Positions 1 through 7,882 of a stretch of DNA of 64,000 nucleotides are shown here, piece after piece (the stretch's first letter is position 1; each line of letters starts with the position of its first letter). A model generated the notes under the pieces. It ran no database searches, was not told the origin of the DNA, and saw nothing but the letters and a program-made list of their open reading frames with translations. The stretch lies in IMG/VR virus record IMGVR_UViG_3300029914_000002, positions 62,001-126,000 of that record; one strand, 5' to 3'. Both the position numbers and the translations under genes were made by a program. Source of the DNA: a virus.

Positions 1-179
1 CTGATAATATATCATATAGAAATATTAACTATAATTATAAATATATTTTAATTAATAGCACTAAATTTATTTTAGATGATGATGACACTAGAATAGATCC
101 AAAATTATATGAATATTTTAGTAATATTCAAGAACTACGAAAACTTAAATTAAAAAAATTAGATGAAATATCTATGTAA
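1..179 (+). CDS. Partial small protein of the MKYLCKK family (3' end only)
   Basis: The frame is open from the left edge and stops at 177-179; the start lies outside the window. The residues match those of the next gene almost exactly and end in the basic tail LRKLKLKKLDEISM. It is therefore the left copy of a recent tandem duplication with a period of about 238 nt. Its last 17 nt overlap out of frame with the start of the gene at 163. Function unknown. Confidence 0.7.
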   Translation, partial: DNISYRNINYNYKYILINSTKFILDDDDTRIDPKLYEYFSNIQELRKLKLKKLDEISM

Positions 180-414
180 AAAAGCATATAATGAAAATTT
201 TATTGTAGGAAAGTATTATTATTCTGATAATAATATTCATTCTGATAATATGTCATATAGAAATATTAACTATAATTATAAATATATTTTAATTAATAGC
301 ACTAAATTTATTTTAGATAATAACACTATAATAGATCCAAAATTATATGAATATTTTAGTAATATTCAAGAACTACGAAAACTTAAATTAAAAAAGTTAT
401 ATGAAATATCTATG
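1..414 (+). repeat. Recent tandem gene duplication, unit about 238 nt
   Basis: Bases 1-176 and about 239-414 are nearly identical; the main difference is a short stretch after TTAGAT, where the left copy is 3 nt longer (one extra codon). The repeat unit equals one complete small gene including its overlap with the next. Read directly from the sequence. Confidence 0.85.
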
Positions 415-417
415 TAA
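163..417 (+). CDS. Small protein, MKYLCKK family with basic C-terminal tail
   Basis: An 84-residue protein starting MKYLCKKAY and rich in Tyr and Asn. It ends in the amphipathic basic tail LRKLKLKKLYEISM, which recurs on many otherwise different genes in this window. The start codon lies inside the previous gene and the last 17 nt overlap the next gene, so one stretch encodes YEISM-stop in one frame and MKYLC in the other. The core resembles the genes at 401, 2274 and, more weakly, 17536. I do not recognise a known domain; the FxxGKYYxS core could be a small barrel, which is a guess. Confidence 0.7.
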   Translation: MKYLCKKAYNENFIVGKYYYSDNNIHSDNMSYRNINYNYKYILINSTKFILDNNTIIDPKLYEYFSNIQELRKLKLKKLYEISM

Positions 418-610
418 AAAATCATATCCAGATTTTATTGTAGGAAAATATTATTATAGTGAGAACTATGATTATGAAGGTTTTATAATAATAAATCAAC
501 ATATGTTTTTTGACTTTCCTGAAATTAAAACAGGAAATATTCATGACTATTTTGAAACAATGCCAGAAATTAGAAGAAAAAAGCTAGCAAAATTACAAGA
601 ATTCAAATAA
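401..610 (+). CDS. Small protein, MKYLCKK family
   Basis: A 69-residue paralogue of the preceding gene (MKYLCKKSY, then FIVGKYYYSE) with the tail IRRKKLAKLQEFK. It is the last member of the three-gene tandem set. It is followed by a short AT-rich gap and then a convergent methyltransferase gene. Function unknown. Confidence 0.7.
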   Translation: MKYLCKKSYPDFIVGKYYYSENYDYEGFIIINQHMFFDFPEIKTGNIHDYFETMPEIRRKKLAKLQEFK

Positions 611-664
611 TTTAAACATTCGTTTATTTTTTGTATATAATACAAATTTAAATCGGTTTTTTAT

Positions 665-2110
665 TTAATAATTTATCAATGATGTTGTAGTTAATGTCAA
701 CCATATTTTTTCTTTATCAGTATCAAATAATACTTTATTATTTTTTTCTAAATAATTATGAAAATCTTCACTTTCTATAATTTCAATAAATGAGTCAACA
801 TTTTTTTTATCCATAACAACAGATAATCCAGATAATATTAACGTAGGAGATTTCATTATTTTATAATGAATTTTGCCCTTTATAAATGTAATAGGTAATA
901 TTATCTGAATCTCATTTTCATTCAGTTCTTTTAATAAGCCTTGTTTTCTACCGTATCCGTACCATGCATCATATTTAGATAATTTAGTAATATTACCATT
1001 ATCTCTTTTATTTAATTCATATTTATTATCTAATAGATATTTATATGCTAACGGAAAATCTTCAATTAAAATATCTTTAGTTATAATTTTATTATTAATA
1101 TAAGGATATATGAACCAATAATCTTTTTTAGTAGTTGATTTATATGCCTTTTTACAAATATTTTTTTCTATTTTAATATTAGAATCATTTTTATAAACAT
1201 AATTATCATCAGAATAATCAAATTTGTAAATTTTATCTCTAAGTGTTGCTATTCCGCCATTTGCATATTTAATTATATTTTTTAAATTATTTGATGTCTC
1301 TTGTTTAAACCAATTACAATTTTTCTTACTTAATATCTGTGAAACTGATTCTGTTTCATATTCAAAAGTATCATTAATTATATCATTACAAATTATTATA
1401 CATGTATAAGCTGAAATATTATCCCAAATTTTATTATTTTTATTATCATATATTTTTAATAATCTATTATTTATAATTTCTCTTAATATTTCTCCTGTTT
1501 TATTTATTAAAAATGAATTAGGTATAATAAATCCTACTTTCTTACTAATTTTTAATGATTTTTCAATAAATGCATAATATAAATCTATATTTCCTTTTTT
1601 AATAGTTTCAAAATTTAATTCTTTTAATTTATTAACATAATCATTTTCTAAATTTTGAATTCTTACATATGGAGGATTTCCAAATATGATATCAAATTTC
1701 ATGTCAACAAATAAAAAATCACTATTTTGTATATTTACTAATAATAATTGATTATTATATCCTAATACATTAAAATATCTATTTAATAATTCTTTTAAAA
1801 TATTTATAAAATTAATATCGATATCATAACAATATAATCTATTTTCAACAAAAAATATCATATCATTTAATTCGACATTTTGTTTTCTAAAATATTCTAA
1901 AAGACTAAACACAAAAGAACCTTTACCAACACTTGGTTCACAAATAATATCTGTTATTTTTGGCTCTAAATATTCAATTATTTGTTCACATACTATACTT
2001 TTTGTAAATACAACTCCTTGTTTTTTTATTAATTCAATATCATTTGAATCAAAATTATTACTTTCATTTATTATTTCACTTATTATTTCACTTATTTCAT
2101 TTTCATTCAT
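665..2110 (-). CDS. Orphan N6-adenine DNA methyltransferase (gamma class, M.TaqI/Eco57I-like)
   Basis: A 481-residue protein with the methyltransferase motifs in gamma-class order. A motif X-like GVVFTKSIV lies near residue 32, the SAM-binding motif I CEPSVGKGSF near 57-66, and the catalytic motif IV NPPYVR near 145. The C-terminal half would hold the target-recognition domain. Length fits stand-alone TaqI-type enzymes. No restriction endonuclease lies beside it, so it probably modifies phage DNA to evade host restriction, or regulates; that role is inference. It converges on the MKYLCKK cluster and is divergent from the gene at 2274. Confidence 0.88.
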   Translation of the reverse strand: MNENEISEIISEIINESNNFDSNDIELIKKQGVVFTKSIVCEQIIEYLEPKITDIICEPSVGKGSFVFSLLEYFRKQNVELNDMIFFVENRLYCYDIDINFINILKELLNRYFNVLGYNNQLLLVNIQNSDFLFVDMKFDIIFGNPPYVRIQNLENDYVNKLKELNFETIKKGNIDLYYAFIEKSLKISKKVGFIIPNSFLINKTGEILREIINNRLLKIYDNKNNKIWDNISAYTCIIICNDIINDTFEYETESVSQILSKKNCNWFKQETSNNLKNIIKYANGGIATLRDKIYKFDYSDDNYVYKNDSNIKIEKNICKKAYKSTTKKDYWFIYPYINNKIITKDILIEDFPLAYKYLLDNKYELNKRDNGNITKLSKYDAWYGYGRKQGLLKELNENEIQIILPITFIKGKIHYKIMKSPTLILSGLSVVMDKKNVDSFIEIIESEDFHNYLEKNNKVLFDTDKEKIWLTLTTTSLINY

Positions 2111-2251
2111 TCATGTTAATTATTTTTATCTATTTAGTATATTTTCAACATTTTGTTTATATATTTAATATGAATTTGTTAATATATTTTACATCGTAAT
2201 AATATTTATAATAATAATTTATAAAAAAGTCATATTTTTAAAAATTTATTG

Positions 2252-2259
2252 TATCTTTG
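2252..2259 (+). promoter_or_regulatory. Bacteroidota-type -7 box TATCTTTG
   Basis: TATCTTTG matches the known Bacteroidota primary sigma -7 consensus TAnnTTTG. It lies 14 nt upstream of the ATG at 2274, in the divergent gap after the methyltransferase. The transcript would have a leader of fewer than 10 nt. Confidence 0.6.
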
Positions 2260-2273
2260 TAAAAAAGATTAAT

Positions 2274-2486
2274 ATGAAATATCTATGTAAAAAGACATAT
2301 TTATCATATTTTATATTTGGTGAATATTATGAAAGTGAATTAGGTAGAGATAATACTATAAACATGATCATTGATAGTAACTCATGGATACATTTTAAGT
2401 TAGATAAAAATTCAAAGTTATATGAGTATTTTTATGATGAAAATCAAATTAGAAAAATGAAATTAAAAAAATTAAAAATATTTTAA
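2274..2486 (+). CDS. Small protein, MKYLCKK family
   Basis: A 70-residue protein starting MKYLCKKTY with a YEYF segment before the tail IRKMKLKKLKIF. It is a diverged paralogue of the genes at 163 and 401, separated from them by the methyltransferase gene. It has its own TATCTTTG promoter and is followed after 1 nt by the zinc-finger gene at 2488. Function unknown. Confidence 0.7.
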   Translation: MKYLCKKTYLSYFIFGEYYESELGRDNTINMIIDSNSWIHFKLDKNSKLYEYFYDENQIRKMKLKKLKIF

Positions 2487-2487
2487 T

Positions 2488-3177
2488 ATGAAAGTAAGAA
2501 TGTCAAGCAAAAATGATTATGATTCTAAATATGATTGGAATTGTTTTTGTCAAGGTGGAGAATCTGGAATCGTTTTACCATCAGGTAGTTTTGATAAATT
2601 ATTTTCTGGAAATCCAATAGAAGGATTATCAGAAGGAATATCAAGTAAAGAAACTTATACTACCGCATTTTTTGAAGCATTTCCTAAAACTCCAGATTGC
2701 TTTATTCGTGGAGAAGGTAAAACAATTGAAGAAGCTGAAGAAAGTGCTTGGAAAAAATTTCAAAAGATTATAACTTGTAATCATGAAATGGAACGTAGAG
2801 ATAGAACAGATGGTTATGCATATTGTAAACATTGCTCATATTCAGCGACTGTATTTGAACCTTTAACTAAATGTTGTAAATGTGGTAAACCAACCGCATA
2901 TAGTACTGATTATAAAGGTAATTATTATTGTAAAAAACATCACTTTACAAAGCCAAAAAATCCAAATCATTCAATGTGGGAGATTGAGCATAAAAGACTT
3001 TCAAGAAAGCATAAGAAATTATTAAAAATATGTGCTAAAAAAATGTTTGAATCAGAAGGTCATTATGGTAAAATTAAATTTAAATACTTTGCAGGAAAAA
3101 TTCTTACTTGTGATGGGTATAGATTAGATATTTTATTTAGAAGTCAAGAAATAAAGTTTATACAAAAATGGAAATAA
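2488..3177 (+). CDS. Conserved phage-type zinc-finger protein
   Basis: A 229-residue protein. The N-terminal part holds FFEAFPKTPDCFIRGEGKT followed by an EEAEESAWKKF helix. The middle has metal-binding pairs, with CNHE and CKHC near residues 98-117, CCKCGK near 130 and CKKHH near 150. The N-terminal segment looks like a conserved phage hypothetical family, but I cannot name it. Zinc binding is a confident reading of the Cys/His spacing; nucleic-acid binding is inferred. It ends at a hairpin terminator. Confidence 0.7.
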   Translation: MKVRMSSKNDYDSKYDWNCFCQGGESGIVLPSGSFDKLFSGNPIEGLSEGISSKETYTTAFFEAFPKTPDCFIRGEGKTIEEAEESAWKKFQKIITCNHEMERRDRTDGYAYCKHCSYSATVFEPLTKCCKCGKPTAYSTDYKGNYYCKKHHFTKPKNPNHSMWEIEHKRLSRKHKKLLKICAKKMFESEGHYGKIKFKYFAGKILTCDGYRLDILFRSQEIKFIQKWK

Positions 3178-3180
3178 TTA

Positions 3181-3211
3181 AAAAAAGCATCAATTAAATT
3201 GATTCTTTTTT
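3181..3211. terminator. Bidirectional hairpin terminator
   Basis: An A-run, the stem ATCAA/TTGAT and a T-run form a symmetric hairpin between the convergent genes ending at 3177 (+) and 3210 (-). Confidence 0.7.
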
Positions 3212-3716
3212 ATAAGTTAAAGTTTGAAGATGCTAAATGAAGAGGTAAATTTTCAGTTATAACATCATATAAAATTTTGAATTCATCAATTATATCACCC
3301 ATTGTTTTAGATTTTTTAATAATATTTTCTATTATAGGTGAATATATTTCAGTTAATTCAGTGTATACGTTATCTGGCATTTTCCTAATCTCAATTTTTG
3401 ATGGACCTCCTATAAATCCATTAATTGGTGATGTATGATATTTAATTCTATTAACTGAATATTTTGGATTCATTGATTGCATAGCTGATTCCCTCTCTTT
3501 TTCTGTTATTATAATTTTTCTTAATTCAGGATCATTTAAGCATTCAGATTTTTCTATTATTTGTTCAATAATACCATAAATTGGAGAGCATGACCGATAA
3601 TTAGTACCATAAGTCATATTTCCGTTACTGTTATTTATAGTAATATTAAAATCTTTATTCTTATATAAAGTAATTTCTCTCTCTTTCTGTTTTTCAAACG
3701 TTTTTAAATATTTCAT
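3210..3716 (-). CDS. Double-tagged small protein (MKYLKTFE...SSNFNL)
   Basis: A 168-residue protein of unknown function. It begins MKYLKTFEKQ and ends LASSNFNL, so it carries both conserved ends of the family described in the findings. The core has no recognised domain. It is the last gene of the minus-strand block, just before the shared terminator, so its C-terminal motif is not there to serve a downstream start codon. Confidence 0.7.
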   Translation of the reverse strand: MKYLKTFEKQKEREITLYKNKDFNITINNSNGNMTYGTNYRSCSPIYGIIEQIIEKSECLNDPELRKIIITEKERESAMQSMNPKYSVNRIKYHTSPINGFIGGPSKIEIRKMPDNVYTELTEIYSPIIENIIKKSKTMGDIIDEFKILYDVITENLPLHLASSNFNL

Positions 3717-3725
3717 ATAAATAGT

Positions 3726-3935
3726 TTATGATAATTTTTTATATTGATTATCTGTTATTATTAATATATAATCACCTTCAGTGGTTGATATATTATATAC
3801 ACTCTGATTATTATTTATAGCAGATAAGATATCAAGATATTCATCTATCATATCCAAATCTAAATTTTTTTCAGATAATTTAGATGTCACGATTTCTTTA
3901 GTTATTTGTGATAACTCTAATATTCTAACTTTCAT
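3726..3935 (-). CDS. Small hypothetical protein
   Basis: A 69-residue protein starting MKVRILELSQITKEIV. It lacks both family end motifs and lies 9 nt upstream of the tagged gene at 3210. No recognised domain. Confidence 0.55.
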   Translation of the reverse strand: MKVRILELSQITKEIVTSKLSEKNLDLDMIDEYLDILSAINNNQSVYNISTTEGDYILIITDNQYKKLS

Positions 3936-3998
3936 TAGTGTATATTAATATTAATTTTTAATTGTAATACTTTGTTAATGATTATTATATATTAATTT

Positions 3999-4337
3999 TT
4001 ATAAGTTGAATTTATCTGATGTCAGTTCAAAATCTTGAAGTTTAACCTTTCCCATAAATAATGCATGATCTCTATTATCTGGTTCTAATTTTAAAATCCA
4101 TTCAAAATATTCATCATAATCATCTGTTAAGCTATTATATTGTTTAACTTTTTCTTTATAAATATATACAAGAACATTTTCATTAGTATACCAAAGGCAC
4201 CAATCTTCAATTAAATCATCTGGTACTCCTATCTTTTTTAAAGACAATCTAAAATATGGTTGCAATAATGTTACTTGCCAATATTTATCCTCATATTTCC
4301 AATCACCATATTTTTCAAATGTATTTATATATTTCAT
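3999..4337 (-). CDS. Double-tagged small protein (MKYINTFE...SDKFNL)
   Basis: A 112-residue protein rich in Trp and Tyr (for example DWCLWYTNENV). It starts MKYINTFEKY and ends TSDKFNL. It is the last of a chain of minus-strand genes joined by 4-nt ATGA overlaps, which suggests coupled translation. The core is unlike the neighbouring members. Function unknown. Confidence 0.7.
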   Translation of the reverse strand: MKYINTFEKYGDWKYEDKYWQVTLLQPYFRLSLKKIGVPDDLIEDWCLWYTNENVLVYIYKEKVKQYNSLTDDYDEYFEWILKLEPDNRDHALFMGKVKLQDFELTSDKFNL

Positions 4338-4669
4338 AGATTAAAATTTTTTGCTTTTATTTTATATTCTAAATCTTCTTTATTTTCAGAATAATCAATA
4401 ATACTACTATATAAAAATTCTCTAAATCCAATATTATGATTAAGATTATAATTCTCATATCCAAATAAACTTGCAATCTCCATAGGTATATCTTCGTATT
4501 CAACACTTACTGTATTGAAATGATATTTTATTTCAATTTTTATAATTTTACCAATAGTATTATCAATAAAATCAGTCATTTCTTTATTCTGCATGGAAGA
4601 TTTCATTAATACATAATCTCCTACTTTTGGTTCATCTTTAATATTTTCAAATTTCTTTATATATTTCAT
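4334..4669 (-). CDS. Double-tagged protein, DYVL/SH3-like core
   Basis: A 111-residue protein starting MKYIKKFENI and ending KAKNFNL. The core reads VGDYVL, then NTIGKIIKI, a tyrosine-rich strand and YEDIP. This is the commonest core in the family (also 4666, 20389, 21124, 21902, 22234, 35978, 41535). The pattern of short beta strands suggests a small SH3-like barrel; that is inference. It overlaps both neighbours by 4 nt. Confidence 0.72.
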   Translation of the reverse strand: MKYIKKFENIKDEPKVGDYVLMKSSMQNKEMTDFIDNTIGKIIKIEIKYHFNTVSVEYEDIPMEIASLFGYENYNLNHNIGFREFLYSSIIDYSENKEDLEYKIKAKNFNL

Positions 4670-4977
4670 AAGTTAAATTTATTTGCTTGTAATTTCAATT
4701 TTAATTCTTCAATTGTTTTTCCATATTCCACTAATAATTCGATATCAAAAATTCTTGTACCATCATGAAAAAATAAATCTATATTATCTGGTATATTTTC
4801 ATATCTAACTCTACATTTATATTTTTTTAAATTTGGATCGAATTCTACAGCTGTTAATCTACCAAAATTTTTAGTTACAAAATTTATAACGCTATTAGTA
4901 CTATAACTATTCATTAAAACATAATCACCAACTTCTGGTAAATCAATATTATTTTCAAATTTCTTTATATATTTCAT
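4666..4977 (-). CDS. Double-tagged protein, DYVL/SH3-like core
   Basis: A 103-residue paralogue of the gene at 4334. It starts MKYIKKFENN and has VGDYVLMNS, NFGRLTAVE, YENIPDNI and KTIEELKLKLQANKFNL. The last segment is almost identical to the ends of the proteins at 35978 and 41535. Four-nt overlaps on both sides. Confidence 0.72.
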   Translation of the reverse strand: MKYIKKFENNIDLPEVGDYVLMNSYSTNSVINFVTKNFGRLTAVEFDPNLKKYKCRVRYENIPDNIDLFFHDGTRIFDIELLVEYGKTIEELKLKLQANKFNL

Positions 4978-5225
4978 AAATTAAATTTATTGGTATTTAA
5001 TAATAATTCAAAATTTTCAATTTCTAATGAAGTTAAAAATCTTAAAATTTGTTCTTTAATAATTCCAATTTTACATATTTCATTTTGAACTAAATAAAAT
5101 GACTCGTCTTTTTTAATTATTTTAGCATCAAATGTATAGTTATTTTGTCTATATTTTATATAATCACCAACTTTACAATCGTTAGGATTAAATAATTTCT
5201 TTTCAAATCTTTTTATATATTTCAT
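4974..5225 (-). CDS. Double-tagged small protein (MKYIKRFE...NTNKFNL)
   Basis: An 83-residue protein with CKVGDYIKYRQNNYTF near the N-terminus and LTSLEIENFELLLNTNKFNL at the end. The LTsxEIExxEL helix before the tag is shared with 12818 and 18388, defining a second core subfamily. Four-nt overlaps on both sides. Confidence 0.7.
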   Translation of the reverse strand: MKYIKRFEKKLFNPNDCKVGDYIKYRQNNYTFDAKIIKKDESFYLVQNEICKIGIIKEQILRFLTSLEIENFELLLNTNKFNL

Positions 5226-5719
5226 AAGTTAAATTTATCTATATTATTATATAATCCAGGAATACTATAAATATTTCTAAAATATTTCGGAGTCATAAAT
5301 TTTTCCTTCTTACAATCATAAACAAAAACTACTTCAATTTTTCTATAATCTTTTAAAAATACATGAATATCTCCAAATTCTGCTGATTCACCATCGTAAT
5401 TGACTCCTAATACAAAATCTGGTCCTTCACTTACATAATCAAATTCATATTGATTGATAGCATTTACTCCATCTTTTATTGATTTTGGAGTACCATCAAA
5501 CCAATCGCAAACATCTATAGCAGCAGAGATATAATCATTATCTGTTACATCATCAGCCATTCCAAATGCATATTCTAAAATTTGATGATTTAATGGTATA
5601 GGATCATCAGAAGGTAACGGCTTACCATTACAAAAACTAAGTGCAATTTCTGGTGTAACTTCTAAATAAAATTCAGCATCATTTTGATCTAAACTTTCAA
5701 ACCTTTTTATATATTTCAT
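5222..5719 (-). CDS. Double-tagged protein (MKYIKRFE...NIDKFNL)
   Basis: A 165-residue acidic protein starting MKYIKRFESL and ending NNIDKFNL. The core (for example ITPEIALSF-like and DVCDWFDG segments) does not resemble the other members and I do not recognise it. It overlaps its neighbours by 4 nt. Confidence 0.7.
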   Translation of the reverse strand: MKYIKRFESLDQNDAEFYLEVTPEIALSFCNGKPLPSDDPIPLNHQILEYAFGMADDVTDNDYISAAIDVCDWFDGTPKSIKDGVNAINQYEFDYVSEGPDFVLGVNYDGESAEFGDIHVFLKDYRKIEVVFVYDCKKEKFMTPKYFRNIYSIPGLYNNIDKFNL

Positions 5720-5961
5720 AAGTTAAATTTAATTGTTTGATTAACTTGTTCAGGATCTTTTAATATTCTATATAATTCTAACCATCTTGTTATTTCTTCA
5801 TATTCATCATCATCATATCTCCATTCATTTGGTAAAGTTGGATCATGAACTATTTCGTCATCATCATAAAGAATTTCAAATTTTTCTCCTATTAATACAT
5901 TGAGTTCTTCCTTCGTAACTCTTATTATTTTTTTGCTACTCAAAGCATATAACGCTATCAT
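5716..5961 (-). CDS. C-terminal half-tagged paralogue (ends TIKFNL, lacks MKYIK)
   Basis: An 81-residue protein whose core (IIRVTKEELNVLIGEKFEIL, then NEWRYDDDE) is paralogous to the adjacent gene at 5936. It keeps the C-terminal KFNL but starts MIALYALSSKK instead of the usual motif. It overlaps the upstream gene by 26 nt. Together the two look like a tandem duplication in which one inner pair of tags was lost. Confidence 0.65.
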   Translation of the reverse strand: MIALYALSSKKIIRVTKEELNVLIGEKFEILYDDDEIVHDPTLPNEWRYDDDEYEEITRWLELYRILKDPEQVNQTIKFNL

Positions 5962-6205
5962 GCCTTCTAAATGATTTTAAAAACTTTTTTATATCATCTT
6001 CTTCATCTGAATCATATCTCCATTCATCTAGATGATTTGAATCATATCTAATTCTTTCATTATCATAAAGAACTGTAAAATCATTGTCTATTAATGCATC
6101 AAGTTCTTCTTGAGTTACTTTTATAATTTTAGAATCATTATCTAAATTTATTAAATTAATCATATTTTCTTTTTTCCTTGATTCAAATGTTTTTATGTAT
6201 TTCAT
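5936..6205 (-). CDS. N-terminal half-tagged paralogue (MKYIKTFE, lacks KFNL)
   Basis: An 89-residue protein that starts MKYIKTFESRK and has the core IIKVTQEELDALIDNDF and DEWRYDSDEE. It ends RHDSVICFE, with no KFNL. It is the N-terminal partner of the duplicated pair with 5716. Stop codon is TAG, so TAG is used as a stop in this genome. Confidence 0.65.
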   Translation of the reverse strand: MKYIKTFESRKKENMINLINLDNDSKIIKVTQEELDALIDNDFTVLYDNERIRYDSNHLDEWRYDSDEEDDIKKFLKSFRRHDSVICFE

Positions 6206-6516
6206 AAGTTAAATTTATTTGCACTATCATTAAGTTCAATTCGGTTATATAATTCTTCTGTTGTTATTTCTTTACCAAATTCATCAACTAATTTATATGA
6301 AAAATTTAATAATCCTTCTTCAAGAATAATATGCTCAATTGTATATTGTATTAACGATTTTTTATCATTTTTATAATCCTTTTCATATTGTATATAATAA
6401 CTATCTTTAATCAAATCATCAAAAGGAATATGACGTTTATCAACTGGTATAGTAACAATAGCGAATATTCCTGTAATGCTATCAGTTGAATTTTCATTAA
6501 ATTTTTTTATTTTCAT
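6202..6516 (-). CDS. Double-tagged small protein (MKIKKFNE...SANKFNL)
   Basis: A 104-residue protein with a variant N-terminus MKIKKFNENS and the standard end SANKFNL. It is the first gene of the minus-strand cassette and is divergent from the ankyrin gene at 6576. No recognised core. Confidence 0.7.
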   Translation of the reverse strand: MKIKKFNENSTDSITGIFAIVTIPVDKRHIPFDDLIKDSYYIQYEKDYKNDKKSLIQYTIEHIILEEGLLNFSYKLVDEFGKEITTEELYNRIELNDSANKFNL

Positions 6517-6557
6517 ATTAATAATTGATTTTATCTATATATAAAATTTATAAGTTA

Positions 6558-6570
6558 TTTTTTATATATA
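6558..6570 (+). promoter_or_regulatory. TTTTTTATATATA element upstream of ankyrin gene
   Basis: A T-run followed by ATATATA ends 5 nt before the ATG at 6576. The same element lies just upstream of many genes here and differs from the TATCTTTG class. It could be a phage-specific promoter. Confidence 0.4.
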
Positions 6571-6575
6571 AAGAT

Positions 6576-7091
6576 ATGAAACATTTGAAATTATATGAGG
6601 AATTAAAATTCAATGAGAAACAATACCATACTTATGAACTATTGAATCTTGTTCAGATGCATGATTTAGGTTCAAAAGGAGAAGCTGAAATGATTGATAT
6701 GATAAATTCTGGACAAATAGATTTAAATTTACAAGATCAACTAAGTTATAGAACAGCTTTAATATATTCTATGATTAATAGATATGAAAAAGTATTTGAT
6801 GAATTGATAAAATCAGATGTGAATTTAGATTTACAAGATGATAATGGAAATACAGCATTAATAATCTCAGCAATAGGTAGCACTGGAAGTAGTAGTGATT
6901 ATTATAAATCTATAATGGAAAAATTAATTGATGCAGGAGCAGATTGGAATAAAACACAAAATTATGGACGTGAAAAAGATTTTCTTGAACATATACAAGA
7001 TAACGAATTTAAAAGACATATATTAAAGAAATATCATAAACAATATGAAATATATTTAATGATAAAAACTTCTGAAAAATTTAATATATGA
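6576..7091 (+). CDS. Double-tagged ankyrin-repeat protein
   Basis: The start is taken at MKHLKLYEEL (6576) rather than the in-frame ATG at 6525, because this restores the family N-terminus and follows the promoter-like element. The protein is 171 residues. Ankyrin-like units are visible (NLDLQDDNGNTALIISA; KLIDAGADWNK). It ends TSEKFNI. Ankyrin repeats bind proteins, so this would be an interaction module. It overlaps the next gene by 4 nt. Confidence 0.8.
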   Translation: MKHLKLYEELKFNEKQYHTYELLNLVQMHDLGSKGEAEMIDMINSGQIDLNLQDQLSYRTALIYSMINRYEKVFDELIKSDVNLDLQDDNGNTALIISAIGSTGSSSDYYKSIMEKLIDAGADWNKTQNYGREKDFLEHIQDNEFKRHILKKYHKQYEIYLMIKTSEKFNI

Positions 7092-7561
7092 AATATATAA
7101 AAACATTTGAACAAAATTTAGATTTAAATAATGAATTAATAGACTCTTGTATAAATAATAATATAAAAAAAGTTGAAAGTTTAATAAAACAAGGAGCTGA
7201 TGTTAATTATATCAATAAAGATGGTTTCAACTCATTAATATATTCTGTTAATAATATTGATATTTTAAAAATATTAATTAAAAACGGAGCGGATGTAAAT
7301 ATCCAAGATACTACAAATCAAGGTTATACACCATTATTACTAGCATCCTCTAATAGATTTATGTTTCCTTATATCGAAAATTATGATACTATAAAATTAT
7401 TAATAGATTCAGGAGCTGATTGGAATGTTAAAGGTAGAATTGTTAAAATTACTTTTTTTGATTATTTACCTACTGAAATTAAAGAAAAAATTAAAAAAGA
7501 TTATCCAGATAAATATGAAGATTATTTATTACAACAAGAAGCTGAAAAATTCAACATATAA
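7088..7561 (+). CDS. Double-tagged ankyrin-repeat protein
   Basis: A 157-residue protein starting MKYIKTFEQN with ankyrin units (KQGADVNYINKDGFNSLIYS; KNGADVNIQD...GYTPLLLAS; DSGADWNVKG). It ends EAEKFNI and the stop is followed at once by a terminator, so the C-terminal motif is kept although no gene follows. Paralogue of 6576 and, in fold, of 36319. Confidence 0.82.
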   Translation: MKYIKTFEQNLDLNNELIDSCINNNIKKVESLIKQGADVNYINKDGFNSLIYSVNNIDILKILIKNGADVNIQDTTNQGYTPLLLASSNRFMFPYIENYDTIKLLIDSGADWNVKGRIVKITFFDYLPTEIKEKIKKDYPDKYEDYLLQQEAEKFNI

Positions 7562-7592
7562 AAAAAGACTCAATTAAATTGAGTCTTTTTTA
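7561..7592. terminator. Hairpin terminator
   Basis: GACTCAATT/AATTGAGTC with flanking A- and T-runs, directly after the ankyrin gene. Likely bidirectional. Confidence 0.8.
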
Positions 7593-7614
7593 AATTTTAG
7601 AAATATATTAATTT

Positions 7615-7815
7615 TTAATTTATTACTTCTACATTAGAACAATTCAGTCCTTTTTTACCTTCAACTAGATCAAAACTGACTTCGTCATTTTCATATATTT
7701 TGTCTATCAAATTTGTGATGTGAACAAAATATTCCTTACCTGTTTCTTTTTCGGCTACGAACCCATATCCTTTTTCCGAATTGAAAAATTTTACGGTGCC
7801 ATTTAATTTACTCAT
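7615..7815 (-). CDS. cspA-like: Cold-shock domain protein
   Basis: A 66-residue single cold-shock domain. It has the RNA-binding motifs KGYGFVA (RNP1) and EYFVHIT (RNP2) and the NGTVKFFN start typical of CspA. It binds single-stranded RNA or DNA in the cytoplasm and could act as an RNA chaperone during infection. The phenylalanine cluster is intact. A short inverted repeat TGTGG/CCACA lies 20-35 nt upstream of the start, in the leader. Cold-shock proteins occur in some phages. Confidence 0.93.
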   Translation of the reverse strand: MSKLNGTVKFFNSEKGYGFVAEKETGKEYFVHITNLIDKIYENDEVSFDLVEGKKGLNCSNVEVIN

Positions 7816-7882
7816 TATTTATTATTATTTTTATTATTGTGGATAAATTCCACATTCTATATAGTAATAAAAAATAATAAGT

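Noticed and set aside
4666-5230. KFNL end explained purely as a ribosome-binding or restart sequence for the next ATG
   Set aside because: The motif is kept in genes followed by a terminator, and synonymous codon changes preserve the residues.
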